Of a stretch of 64,000 nucleotides of DNA, positions 26,601 to 40,400 are shown piece after piece. The stretch comes from Petrolisthes cinctipes (Eukaryota; Arthropoda; Malacostraca; Decapoda; Porcellanidae). Made by a program: the position numbers and the translations under genes. The notes beneath the pieces are model-generated. The model had not been told where the DNA came from and did no database searches. It was given only the letters and a program-made list of their open reading frames with translations. Each line of letters starts with the position of its first letter. Within the stretch, counting starts at the first letter, position 1. Location of the stretch: positions 1,828,001-1,892,000 of the forward strand of contig JAWQEG010000490.1 of the NCBI GenBank assembly GCA_033782935.1. The letters are read 5' to 3'.

Positions 26601-28440
26601 TGAAAATATTCTAGCACTGTGTAGGCATGTACAGATTGCTTCTGGGACCCCAAAATATTGAATTTTCGGGTGTTTTGAGCCTGAATTTGAGATATAAACG
26701 GGTACAGAAGATACATGCACATATCGACTTTTGGGCACCTAAAAGATCGATTTTCAGTATGTTTTTGGCCTGTATTTTGAAAATACTCTATCACGGAGTA
26801 GGCATGTACAGATACCTTCTGGGACCTCTAAATATCGAATTTTCGGGTGTTTTGGGACTGAATTTGAGATATCGATTTTTTGGCACCTAAAATGTCGAGT
26901 TTTAGCATGTTTTTAGCCTATATTTTGAAAATATTCTAGCACTGTGTAGGCATGTACAGATTGCTTCTGGGACCCCAAAATATTGAATTTTCGGGTGTTT
27001 TGAGCCTGAATTTGAGATATAAACGGGTACAGAAGATACATGCACATATTGACTTTGGGCATCTAAAATATCGATTTTCAGCATGTTTTGGGCCTGTATT
27101 TTGAAAATACTCTAACACTGAGTAGGCATGTACAGATTGCTTCTGGGACCCCAAAATATTGAATTTTCGGGTGTTTTGAGCCTGAATTTGAGATATAAAC
27201 GGGTACTGAAGATGCATGCACATATCGACTTTTGTGCACCTAAAAGATCGATTTTCAGTATGTTTTGAGCATGTATTTTGAAAATACTCTAACACGGAGT
27301 AGGCATGTACAGATCGCTTCTGGGACCCCTAAATATCGAATTTTCGGGTGTTTTGGGACTGAATTTGAGATATAAACGGGTACAGAAGATGCATGCACAT
27401 ATCGACTTTTGGGCACCTAAAAGATCGATTTTCAGTATGTTTTTGGCCTGTATTTTGAAAATACTCTAACACGGAGTAGGCATGTACAGATACCTTCTGG
27501 GACCTCTAAATATCGAATATTCGGGTGTTTTGGGACTGAATTTGAGATATCGATTTTTTGGCACCTAAAATGTCGATTTTTAGCATGTTTTTAGCCTATA
27601 TTTTGAAAATATTCTAGCACTGTGTAGGCATGTACAGATTGCTTCAGGGACCCCAAAATATTGAATTTTCGGGTGTTTTGAGCCTGAATTTGAGATATAA
27701 ACGGGTACAGAAGATACATGCACATATTGACTTTGGGCACCAAAAATATCGATTTTCAGCATGTTTTGGGCCTGAATTTTGAAAATACTCTAACACGGAG
27801 TAGGCATGTACAGATCGCTTCTGGGACCCCAAAATATCGAATTTTCGGGTGTTTAGGGCCAGAATTTGAGATATAAACGGGTACAGAAGATGCATGCACA
27901 TATCGACTTTTGGGCACCTAAAAGATCGATTTTCAGTATGTTTTTGGCCTGTATTTTGAAAATACTCTAACACGGAGTAGGCATGTACAGATACCTTCTG
28001 GGACCTCTAAATATCGAATTTTCGGGTGTTTTGGGACTGAATTTGAGATATCGATTTTTTGGCACCTAAAATGTCGATTTTTAGCATGTTTTTAGCCTAT
28101 ATTTTGAAAATATTCTAGCACTGTGTAGGCATGTACAGATTGCTTCTGGGACCCCAAAATATTGAATTTTCGGGTGTTTTGAGCCTGAATTTGAGATATA
28201 AACGGGTACAGAAGATACATGCACATATTGACTTTGGGCACCTAAAAGATCGATTTTTAGCATGTTTTTAGCCTATATTTTGAAAATATTCTAGCACTGA
28301 GTAGGCATGTACAGATTGCTTCTGGGACCCCAAAATATTGAATTTTCGGGTGTTTTGAGCCTGAATTTGAGATATAAACGGGTACAGAAGATACATGCAC
28401 ATATTGACTTTGGGCACCAAAAATATCGATTTTCAGCATG
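23650..28440. repeat. Tandem duplication, shift 2358 bp
   Basis: Unit starts 24220, 24545, 25223, 25724 and 25900 recur at 26578, 26903, 27581, 28082 and 28258. Shared private markers are GGGTATTGAAG (23843/26201), ACACAGAG (23932/26290), GAATATTCGGG (25157/27515) and CTTCAGGGACC (25286/27644). I noted single-base differences near 24285 (CTGTGACC versus CTGGGACC) and 23818/26176 (GAGCCTG versus GAGACTG). The copies adjoin each other. Confidence 0.88.
24545..25222. repeat. Tetrameric unit with full-length M3-like monomer, 678 bp
   Basis: M1 is 24545-24720 and M2Q is 24721-24897. They are followed by a 177 bp monomer at 24898-25074 that begins as M3Q (GTTTTGAGCATG, GACCCCTAAAT, TTTTGGGACTG) but retains the 29 bp block and ends as M2. 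A normal M3P closes the unit (25075-25222). The long monomer is either an undeleted ancestor of M3 or, more likely given its M2-like end, an M3/M2 recombinant. A second copy lies 2358 bp downstream in the unit starting at 26903. Confidence 0.85.
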
Positions 28441-28758
28441 TTTTGGGCCTGAATTTTGAAAATACTCTAACACGGAGTAGGCATGTACAGATCGCTTCTG
28501 GGACCCAAAAATATCGAATTTTCGGGTGTTTAGGGCCAGAATTTGAGATATAAACGGGTACAGAAGATGCATGCACATATCGACTTTTGGGCACCTAAAA
28601 GATCGATTTTCAGTATGTTTTTGGCCTGTATTTTGAAAATACTCTAACACGGAGTAGGCATGTACAGATACCTTCTGGGACCTCTAAGTATCGAATTTTC
28701 GGGTGTTTTGGGACTGAATTTGAGATATCGATTTTTTGGCACCTAAAATGTCGATTTT

Positions 28759-31700
28759 TAGCATGTTTTTAGCCTATATTTTGAAAATATTCTAGCACTG
28801 TGTAGGCATGTACAGATTGCTTCTGGGACCCCAAAATATTGATTTTTCGGGTGTTTTGAGCCTGAATTTGAGATATAAACGGGTACAGAAGATACATGCA
28901 CATATTGACTTTGGGCATCTAAAATATCGATTTTTAGCATGTTTTGGGCCTGTATTTTGAAAATACTCTAACACTGAGTAGGCATGTACAGATTGCTTCT
29001 GGGACCCCAAAATATTGAATTTTCGGGTGTTTTGAGCCTGAATTTGAGATATAAACGGGTACTGAAGATGCATGCACATATCGACTTTTGTGCACCTAAA
29101 AGATCGATTTTCAGTATGTTTTGAGCATGTATTTTGAAAATACTCTAACACGGAGTAGGCATGTACAGATCGCTTCTGGGACCCCTAAATATCGAATTTT
29201 CGGGTGTTTTGGGACTGAATTTGAGATATCGACTTTTTGGCACCTAAAAGATCGATTTTTAGCATGTTTTTAGCCTATATTTTGAAAATATTCTAGCACT
29301 GAGTAGGCATGTACAGATTGCTTCTGGGACCCCAAAATATTGAATTTTCGGGTGTTTTGAGCCTGAATTTGAGATATAAACGGGTACAGAAGATACATGC
29401 ACATATTGATTTTGGGCACCAAAAATATCGATTTTCAGCATGTTTTGGGCCTGAATTTTGAAAATACTCTAACACGGAGTAGGCATGTACAGATTGCTTC
29501 TGGGACCCCAAAATATCGAATTTTCGGGTGTTTAGGGCCAGAATTTGAGATATAAACGGGTACTGAAGATGCATGCACATATCGACTTTTGGGCACCTAA
29601 AAGATCGATTTTCAGTATGTTTTTGGCCTGTATTTTGAAAATACTCTAACACGGAGTAGGCATGTACAGATACCTTCTGGGACCTCTAAATATCGAATTT
29701 TCGGGTGTTTTGGGACTGAATTTGAGATATCGACTTTTTGGCACCTAAAATGTCGATTTTTAGCATGTTTTTAGCCTATATTTTGAAAATATTCTAGCAC
29801 TGTGTAGGCATGTACAGATTGCTTCTGGGACCCCAAAATATTGATTTTTCGGGTGTTTTGAGCCTGAATTTGAGATATAAACGGGTACAGAAGATACATG
29901 CACATATTGACTTTGGGCATCTAAAATATCGATTTTCAGCATGTTTTGGGCCTGTATTTTGAAAATACTCTAACACTGAGTAGGCATGTACAGATTGCTT
30001 CTGGGACCCCAAAATATTGAATTTTCGGGTGTTTTGAGCCTGAATTTGAGATATAAACGGGTACTGAAGATGCATGCACATATCGACTTTTGTGCACCTA
30101 AAAGATCGATTTTCAGTATGTTTTGAGCATGTATTTTTGAAAATACTCTAACACGGAGTAGGCATGTACAGATCGCTTCTGGGACCCCTAAATATCGAAT
30201 TTTCGGGTGTTTTGGGACTGAATTTGAGATATCGACTTTTTGGCACCTAAAAGATCGATTTTTAGCATGTTTTTAGCCTATATTTTGAAAATATTCTAGC
30301 ACTGAGTAGGCATGTACAGATTGCTACTGGGACCCAAAATATTGAATTTTCGGGTGTTTTGAGCCTGAATTTGAGATATAAACGGGTACAGAAAATACAT
30401 GCACATTGGGCATCTAAAATATCGATTTTCAGCATGTTTTGGGCCTGTATTTTGAAAATACTCTAACACTGAGTAGGCATGTACAGATTGCTTCTGGGAG
30501 CCCAAAATATTGAATTTTCGGGTGTTTTTAGCCTGAATTTGAGATATAAACGGGTACTGAAGATGCATGCACATATCGACTTTTGTGCACCTAAAAGATC
30601 GATTTTCAGTATGTTTTGAGCATGTGTTTTGAAAATACTCTAACACGGAGTAGGCATGTACAGATCGCTTCTGGGACCCCTAAATATCGAATTTTCGGGT
30701 GTTTTGGGACTGAATTTGAGATATCGACTTTTTGGCACCTAAAAGATCGATTTTTAGCATGTTTTTAGCCTATATTTTGAAAATATTCTAGCACTGAGTA
30801 GGCATGTACAGATTGCTTCTGGGACCCCAAAATATTGAATTTTCGGGTGTTTTGAGCCTGAATTTGAGATATAAACGGGTACAGAAGATACATGCACATA
30901 TTGACTTTGGGCACCAAAAATATCGATTTTCAGCATGTTTTGGGCCTGAATTTTGAAAATACTCTAACACGGAGTAGGCATGTACAGATCGCTTCTGGGA
31001 CCCCAAAATATCGAATTTTCGGGTGTTTAGGGCCAGAATTTGAGATATAAACGGGTACAGAAGATGCATGCACATATCGACTTTTGGGCACCTAAAAGAT
31101 CGATTTTCAGTATGTTTTTGGCCTGTATTTTGAAAATACTCTAACACGGAGTAGTCATGTACAGATACCTTCTGGGACCTCTAAATATCGAATTTTCGGG
31201 TGTTTTGGGACTGAATTTGAGATATCGATTTTTTGGCACCTAAAATGTCGATTTTTAGCATGTTTTTAGCCTATATTTTGAAAATATTCTAGCACTGTGT
31301 AGGCATGTACAGATTGCTTGTGGGACCCCAAAATATTGAATTTTCGGGTGTTTTGAGCCTGAATTTGAGATATATACGGGTACAGAAGATACATGCACAT
31401 ATTGACTTTGGGCACCTAAAAGATCGATTTTTAGCATGTTTTTAGCCTATATTTTGAAAATATTCTAGCACTGAGTAGGCATGTACAGATTGCTTCTGGG
31501 ACCCCAAAATATTGAATTTTCGGGTGTTTAGGGCCAGAATTTGAGATATAAACGGGTACAGAAGATACATGCACATATCGACTTTTGGGCACCTAAAAGA
31601 TCGATTTTCAGTATGTTTTTGGCCTGTATTTTGAAAATACTCTATCACGGAGTAGGCATGTACAGATACCTTCTGGGACCTCTAAATATCGAATTTTCGG

Positions 31701-33407
31701 GTGTTTTGGGACTGAATTTGAGATATCGATTTTTTGGCACCTAAAATGTCGAGTTTTAGCATGTTTTTAGCCTATATTTTGAAAATATTCTAGCACTGTG
31801 TAGGCATGTACAGATTGCTTCTGGGACCCCAAAATATTGAATTTTCGGGTGTTTTGAGCCTGAATTTGAGATATAAACGGGTACAGAAGATACATGCACA
31901 TATTGACTTTGGGCATCTAAAATATCGATTTTCAGCATGTTTTGGGCCTGTATTTTGAAAATACTCTAACACTGAGTAGGCATGTACAGATTGCTTCTGG
32001 GACCCCAAAATATTGAATTTTCGGGTGTTTTGAGCCTGAATTTGAGATATAAACGGGTACTGAAGATGCATACACATATCGACTTTTGTGCACCTAAAAG
32101 ATCGATTTTCAGTATGTTTTGAGCATGTATTTTGAAAATACTCTAACACGGAGTAGGCATGTACAGATCGCTTCTGGGACCCCTAAATATCGAATTTTCG
32201 GGTGTTTTGGGACTGAATTTGAGATATCGACTTTTTGGCACCTAAAAGATCGATTTTTAGCATGTTTTTAGCCTATATTTTGAAAATATTCTAGCACTGA
32301 GTAGGCATGTACAGATTGCTACTGGGACCCAAAATATTGAATTTTCGGGTGTTTTGATCCTGAATTTGAGATATAAACGGGTACAGAAGATACATGCACA
32401 TATTGACTTTGGGCATCTAAAATATCGATTTTCAGCATGTTTTGGGCCTGTATTTTGAAAATACTCTAACACTGAGTAGGCATGTACAGATTGCTTCTGG
32501 GACCCCAAAATATTGAATTTTCGGGTGTTTTGAGCCTGTATTTGAGATATAAACGGGTACTGAAGATGCATGCACATATCGACTTTTGTGCACCTAAAAG
32601 ATCGATTTTCAGTATGTTTTGAGCATGTATTTTGAAAATACTCTAACACGGAGTAGGCATGTACAGATCGCTTCTGGGACCCCTAAATATCGAATTTTCG
32701 GGTGTTTTGGGACTGAATTTGAGATATCGACTTTTTGGCACCTAAAAGATCGATTTTTAGCATGTTTTTAGCCTATATTTTGAAAATATTCTAGCACTGA
32801 GTAGGCATGTACAGATTGCTTCTGGGACCCCAAAAAATTGAATTTTCGGGTGTTTTGAGCCTGAATTTGAGATATAAACGGGTACTGAAGATGCATGCAC
32901 ATATCGACTTTTGTGCACCTAAAAGATCGATTTTCAGTATGTTTTGAGCATGTATTTTGAAAATACTCTAACACGGAGTAGGCATGTACAGATCGCTTCT
33001 GGGACCCCTAAATATCGAATTTTCGGGTGTTTTGGGACTGAATTTGAGATATCGACTTTTTGGCACCTAAAAGATCGATTTTCAGCATGTTTTGGGCCTG
33101 TATTTTGAAAATACTCTAACACTGAGTAGGCATGTACAGATTGCTTCTGGGACCCCAAAATATTGAATTTTCGGGTGTTTTGAGCCTGAATTTGAGATAT
33201 AAACGGGTACTGAAGATGCATGCACATATCGACTTTTGTGCACCTAAAAGATCGATTTTCAGTATGTTTTGAGCATGTGTTTTGAAAATACTCTAACACG
33301 GAGTAGGCATGTACAGATCGCTTCTGGGACCCCTAAATATCGAATTTTCGGGTGTTTTGGGACTGAATTTGAGATATCGACTTTTTGGCACCTAAAAGAT
33401 CGATTTT
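28759..33407. repeat. Array block 5: mostly trimers ending in two dimers
   Basis: Units start at 28759 (501 bp), 29260 (501), 29761 (502; an extra T in TATTTTTGAAAAT near 30135), 30263 (492; 8 bp lost at GCACATTGGGC near 30401), 30755 (501), 31256 (501, lambda), 31757 (501), 32258 (500), 32758 (325) and 33083 (325). The unit at 29260 has an M2P with GATTGC and GTACTGAAG, a mixture of alpha and beta markers that reappears in the units starting at 50258, 51260 and 62130. Confidence 0.9.
33083..33407. repeat. Dimeric unit lacking M1 (M2Q-M3Q), 325 bp
   Basis: The preceding M3Q ends at 33082 and is followed directly by CAGCATGTTTTGGGCCTG, an M2Q start, so M1 is absent. M2Q is 33083-33259 and M3Q 33260-33407. 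The unit before it (32758-33082) is also a dimer, made of an M1/M2Q chimera plus M3Q, and contains CCCAAAAAATTG near 32830. Confidence 0.88.
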
Positions 33408-36400
33408 TAGCATGTTTTTAGCCTATATTTTGAAAATATTCTAGCAATGAGTAGGCATGTACAGATTGCTTCTGGGACCCCAAAATATTGAATTTTCGGG
33501 TGTTTTGAGCCTGAATTTGAGATATAAACGGGTACAGAAGATACATGCACATATTGACTTTGGGCACCAAAAATATCGATTTTCAGCATGTTTTGGGCCT
33601 GAATTTTGAAAATACTCTAACACGGAGTAGGCATGTACAGATCGCTTCTGGGACCCTAAAATATTGAATTTTCGGGTGTTTAGGGCCAGAATTTGAGATA
33701 TAAACGGGTACAGAAGATGCATGCACATATCGACTTTTGGGCACCTAAAAGATCGATTTTCAGTATGTTTTTGGCCTGTATTTTGAAAATACTCTATCAC
33801 GGAGTAGGCATGTACAGATACCTTCTGGGACCTCTAAATATCGAATTTTCGGGTGTTTTGGGACTGAATTTGAGATATCGATTTTTTGGCACCTAAAATG
33901 TCGAGTTTTAGCATGTTTTTAGCCTATATTTTGAAAATATTCTAGCACTGTGTAGGCATGTACAGATTGCTTCTGGGACCCCAAAATATTGAATTTTCGG
34001 GTGTTTTGAGCCTGAATTTGAGATATAAACGGGTACAGAAGATACATGCACATATTGACTTTGGGCATCTAAAATATCGATTTTCAGCATGTTTTGGGCC
34101 TGTATTTTGAAAATACTCTAACACTGAGTAGGCATGTACAGATTGCTTCTGGGGCCCCAAAATATTGAATTTTCGGGTGTTTTCAGCCTGAATTTGAGAT
34201 ATAAACGGGTACTGAAGATGCATACACATATCGACTTTTGTGCACCTAAAAGATCGATTTTCAGTATGTTTTGAGCATGTATTTTGAAAATACTCTAACA
34301 CGGAGTAGGCATGTACAGATCGCTTCTGGGACCCCTAAATATCGAATTTTCGGGTGTTTTGGGACTGAATTTGAGATATCGACTTTTTGGCACCTAAAAG
34401 ATCGATTTTTAGCATGTTTTTAGCCTATATTTTGAAAATATTCTAGCACTGAGTAGGCATGTACAGATTGCTACTGGGACCCAAAATATTGAATTTTCGG
34501 GTGTTTTGATCCTGAATTTGAGATATAAACGGGTACAGAAGATACATGCACATATTGACTTTGGGCACCTAAAATATCGATTTTCAGCATGTTTTGGGCC
34601 TGTATTTTGAAAATACTCTAACACTGAGTAGGCATGTACAGATTGCTTCTGGGACCCCAAAATATTGAATTTTCGGGTGTTTTGAGCCTGAATTTGAGAT
34701 ATAAACGGGTACTGAAGATGCATGCACATATCGACTTTTGTGCACCTAAAAGATCGATTTTCAGTATGTTTTGAGCATGTATTTTGAAAATACTCTAACA
34801 CGGAGTAGGCATGTACAGATCGCTTCTGGGACCCCTAAATATCGAATTTTCGGGTGTTTTGGGACTGAATTTGAGATATCGACTTTTTGGCACCTAAAAG
34901 ATCGATTTTTAGCATGTTTTTAGCCTATATTTTGAAAATATTCTAGCACTGAGTAGGCATGTACAGATTGCTTCTGGGACCCCAAAATATTGAATTTTCG
35001 GGTGTTTTGAGCCTGAATTTGAGATATAAACGGGTACAGAAGATACATGCACATATTGACTTTGGGCACCAAAAATATCGATTTTCAGCATGTTTTGGGC
35101 CTGAATTTTGAAAATACTCTAACACGGAGTAGGCATGTACAGATCGCTTCTGGGACCCAAAAATATCGAATTTTCGGGTGTTTAGGGCCAGAATTTGAGA
35201 TATAAACGGGTACAGAAGATGCATGCACATATCGACTTTTGGGCACCTAAAAGATCGATTTTCAGTATGTTTTTGGCCTGTATTTTGAAAATACTCTAAC
35301 ACGGAGTAGGCATGTACAGATACCTTCTGGGACCTCTAAATATCGAATTTTCGGGTGTTTTGGGACTGAATTTGAGATATCGATTTTTTGGCACCTAAAA
35401 TGTCGATTTTTAGCATGTTTTTAGCCTATATTTTGAAAATATTCTAGCACTGTGTAGGCATGTACAGATTGCTTCTGGGACCCCAAAATATTGAATTTTC
35501 GGGTGTTTTGAGCCTGAATTTGAGATATAAACGGGTACAGAAGATACATGCACATATTGACTTTGGGCACCAAAAATATCGATTTTCAGCATGTTTTGGG
35601 CCTGAATTTTGAAAATACTCTAACACGGAGTAGGCATGTACAGATCGCTTCTGGGACCCCAAAATATCGAATTTTCGGGTGTTTAGGGCCAGAATTTGAG
35701 ATATAAACGGGTACAGAAGATGCATGCACATATCGACTTTTGGGCACCTAAAAGATCGATTTTCAGTATGTTTTTGGCCTGTATTTTGAAAATACTCTAA
35801 CACGGAGTAGGCATGTACAGATACCTTCTGGGACCCCTAAATATCGAATTTTCGGGTGTTTTGGGACTGAATTTGAGATATCGATTTTTTGGCACCTAAA
35901 AGATCGATTTTTAGCATGTTTTTAGCCTATATTTTGAAAATATTCTAGCACTGTGTAGGCATGTACAGATTGCTTCTGGGACCCCAAAATATTGAATTTT
36001 CGGGTGTTTTGATCCTGAATTTGAGATATAAACGGGTACAGAAGATACATGCACATATTGACTTTGGGCATCTAAAATATCGATTTTCAGCATGTTTTGG
36101 GCCTGTATTTTGAAAATACTCTAACACTGAGTAGGCATGTACAGATTGCTTCTGGGACCCCAAAATATTGAATTTTCGGGTGTTTTGAGCCTGAATTTGA
36201 GATATAAACGGGTACTGAAGATGCATGCACATATTGACTTTTGTGCACCTAAAAGATCGATTTTCAGTATGTTTTGAGCATGTATTTTGAAAATACTCTA
36301 ACACGGAGTAGGCATGTACAGATCGCTTCTGGAACCCCTAAATATCGAATTTTCGGGTGTTTTGGGACTGAATTTGAGATATCGACTTTTTGGCACCTAA

Positions 36401-37414
36401 AAGATCGATTTTTAGCATGTTTTTAGCCTATATTTTGAAAATATTCTAGCACTGAGTAGGCATGTACAGATTGTTTCTGGGACCCCAAAATATTGAATTT
36501 TCGGGTGTTTTGAGCCTGAATTTGAGATATAAACGGGTACAGAAGATACATGCACATATTGACTTTGGGCACCAAAAATATCGATTTTCAGCATGTTTTG
36601 GGCCTGAATTTTGAAAATACTCTAACACGGAGTAGGCATGTACAGATCGCTTCTGGGACCCCAAAATATCGAATTTTCGGGTGTTTAGGGCCAGAATTTG
36701 AGATATAAACGGGTACAGAAGATGCATGCACATATCGACTTTTGGGCACCTAAAAGATCGATTTTCAGTATGTTTTTGGCCTGTATTTTGAAAATACTCT
36801 AACACGGAGTAGGCATGTACAGATACCTTCTGGGACCTCTAAATATCGAATTTTCGGGTGTTTTGGGACTGAATTTGAGATATCGATTTTTTGGCACCTA
36901 AAATGTCGATTTTTAGCATGTTTTTAGCCTATATTTTGAAAATATTCTAGCACTGTGTAGGCATGTACAGATTGCTTCTGGGACCCCAAAATATTGAATT
37001 TTCTGGTGTTTTGAGCCTGAATTTGAGATATAAACGGGTACAGAAGATACATGCACATATTGACTTTGGGCACCAAAAATATCGATTTTCAGCATGTTTT
37101 GGGCCTGAAATTTGAAAATACTCTAACACGGAGTAGGCATGTACAGATCGCTTCTGGGACCCCAAAATATCGAATTTTCGGGTGTTTAGGGCCAGAATTT
37201 GAGATATAAACGGGTACAGAAGATGCATGCACATATCGACTTTTGGGCACCTAAAAGATCGATTTTCAGTATGTTTTTGGCCTGTATTTTGAAAATACTC
37301 TAACACGGAGTAGTCATGTACAGATACCTTCTGGGACCTCTAAATATCGAATTTTCGGGTGTTTTGGGACTGAATTTGAGATATCGATTTTTTGGCACCT
37401 AAAATGTCGATTTT
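33408..37414. repeat. Array block 6: eight consecutive trimers
   Basis: Units start at 33408 (alpha), 33909 (beta), 34410 (beta, 500 bp), 34910 (alpha), 35411 (alpha), 35912 (beta), 36413 (alpha) and 36914 (alpha). All are 501 bp except the one at 34410. No unit is missing or extra. The last two alphas begin an alpha-alpha-lambda block that continues at 37415. Confidence 0.92.
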
Positions 37415-40400
37415 TAGCATGTTTTTAGCCTATATTTTGAAAATATTCTAGCACTGTGTAGGCATGTACAGATTGCTTCTGGGACCCCTAAATATTGAAT
37501 TTTCGGGTGTTTTGAGCCTGAATTTGAGATATATACGGGTACAGAAGATACATGCACATATTGACTTTGGGCACCTAAAAGATCGATTTTTAGCATGTTT
37601 TTAGCCTATATTTTGAAAATATTCTAGCACTGAGTAGGCATGTACAGATTGCTTCTGGGACCCCAAAATATTGAATTTTCGGGTGTTTTGAGCCTGAATT
37701 TGAGATATAAACGGGTACAGAAGATACATGCACATATTGACTTTGGGCACCAAAAATATCGATTTTCAGCATGTTTTGGGCCTGAATTTTGAAAATACTC
37801 TAACACGGAGTAGGCATGTACAGATCGCTTCTGGGACCCCAAAATATCGAATTTTCGGGTGTTTAGGGCCAGAATTTGAGATATAAACGGGTAGAGAAGA
37901 TACATGCACATATCGACTTTTGGGCACCTAAAAGATCGATTTTCAGTATGTTTTTGGCCTGTAATTTGAAAATACTCTAACACGGAGTAGGCATGTACAG
38001 ATACCTTCTGGGACCTCTAAATATCGAATTTTCGGGTGTTTTGGGACTGAATTTGAGATATCGTCTTTTTGGCACCTAAAATGTCGATTTTTAGCATGTT
38101 TTTAGCCTATATTTTGAAAATATTCTAGCAATGAGTAGGCATGTACAGATTGCTTCTGGGACCCCAAAATATTGAATTTTCGGGTGTTTTGAGCCTGAAT
38201 TTGAGATATAAACGGGTACAGAAGATACATGCACATATTGACTTTGTGCACCAAAAATATCGATTTTCAGCATGTTTTGGGCCTGAATTTTGAAAATACT
38301 CTAACACGGAGTAGGCATGTACAGATCGATTCTGGGACCCTAAAATATTGAATTTTTGGGTATTTAGGGCCAGAATTTGAGATATCGACTTTTTGGCACC
38401 TAAAAGATCGATTTTTAGCATGTTTTTAGCCTATATTTTGAAAATATTCTAGCACTGTGTAGGCATGTACAGATTGCTTCTGGGACCCCAAAATATTGAA
38501 TTTTCGGGTGTTTTGAGCCTGAATTTGAGATATAAACGGGTACAGAAGATACATGCACATATTGACTTTGGGCATCTAAAATATCGATTTTCAGCAAGTT
38601 TTGGGCCTGTATTTTGAAAATACTCTAACACTGAGTAGGCAGGTACAGATTGCTTCTGGGACCCCAAAATATTGAATTTTCGGGTGTTTTGAGCCTGAAT
38701 TTGAGATATAAACGGGTACTGAAGATGCATACACATATCGACTTTTGTGCACCTAAAAGATCGATTTTCAGTATGTTTTGAGCATGTATTTTGAAAATAC
38801 TCTAACACGTAGTAGGCATGTACAGATCGCTTCTGGGACCCCTAAATATCGAATTTTCGGGTGTTTTGGGACTGAATTTGAGATATCGACTTTTTGGCAC
38901 CTAAAAGATCGATTTTTAGCATGTTTTTAGCCTATATTTTGAAAATATTCTAGCACTGAGTAGGCATGTACAGATTGCTACTGGGACCCAAAATATTGAA
39001 TTTTCGGGTGTTTTGATCCTGAATTTGAGATATAAACGGGTACAGAAGATACATGCACATATTGACTTTGGGCATCTAAAATATCGATTTTCAGCATGTT
39101 TTGGGCCTGTATTTTGAAAATACTCTAACACTGAGTAGGCATGTACAGATTGCTTCTGGGACCCCAAAATATTGAATTTTCGGGTGTTTTGAGCCTGAAT
39201 TTGAGATATAAACGGGTACTGAAGATGCATGCACATATCGACTTTTGGGCACCTAAAAGATCGATTTTCAGTATGTTTTGAGCATGTATTTTGAAAATAC
39301 TCTAACATGGAGTAGGCATGTACAGATCGCTTCTGGGACCCCTAAATATCGAATTTTCGGGTGTTTTGGGACTGAATTTGAGATATCGATTTTTTGGCAC
39401 CTAAAATGTCGATTTTTAGCATGTTTTTATCCTATATTTTGAAAATATTCTAGCACTGTGTAGGCATGTACAGATTGCTTCAGGGACCCCAAAATATTGA
39501 ATTTTCGGGTGTTTTGAGCCTGAATTTGAGATATAAACGGGTACAGAAGATACATGCACATATTGACTTTGGGCACCAAAAATATCGATTTTCAGCATGT
39601 TTTGGGCCTGAATTTTGAAAATACTCTAACACGGAGTAGGCATGTACAGATCGCTTCTGGGACCCCAAAATATCGAATTTTCGGGTGTTTAGGGCCAGAA
39701 TTTGAGATATAAACGGGTAGAGAAGATACATGCACATATCGACTTTTGGGCACCTAAAAGATCGATTTTCAGTATGTTTTTGGCCTGTAATTTGAAAATA
39801 CTCTAACACGGAGTAGGCATGTACAGATACCTTCTGGGACCTCTAAATATCGAATTTTCGGGTGTTTTGGGACTGAATTTGAGATATCGTCTTTTTGGCA
39901 CCTAAAATGTCGATTTTTAGCATGTTTTTAGCCTATATTTTGAAAATATTCTAGCAATGAGTAGGCATGTACAGATTGCTTCTGGGACCCCAAAATATTG
40001 AATTTTCGGGTGTTTTGAGCCTGAATTTGAGATATAAACGGGTACAGAAGATACATGCACATATTGACTTTGTGCACCAAAAATATCGATTTTCAGCATG
40101 TTTTGGGCCTGAATTTTGAAAATACTCTAACACGGAGTAGGCATGTACAGATCGATTCTGGGACCCTAAAATATTGAATTTTTGGGTATTTAGGGCCAGA
40201 ATTTGAGATATCGACTTTTTGGCACCTAAAAGATCGATTTTTAGCATGTTTTTAGCCTATATTTTGAAAATATTCTAGCACTGTGTAGGCATGTACAGAT
40301 TGCTTCTGGGACCCCAAAATATTGAATTTTCGGGTGTTTTGAGCCTGAATTTGAGATATAAACGGGTACAGAAGATACATGCACATATTGACTTTGGGCA

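Larger units (their letters stand above)
20863..28758. repeat. Array block 4: mixed units with 2358 bp duplication
   Basis: Units start at 20863 (500 bp), 21363 (500), 21863 (501), 22364 (677), 23041 (501), 23542 (678), 24220 (325), 24545 (678), 25223 (501), 25724 (854, pentamer), 26578 (325), 26903 (678), 27581 (501) and 28082 (677). The 678 bp units hold two 177 bp monomers of M2 or M3/M2 type. The pentamer is an extra lambda M1 (25724-25899) joined to a 678 bp tetramer. Confidence 0.9.
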
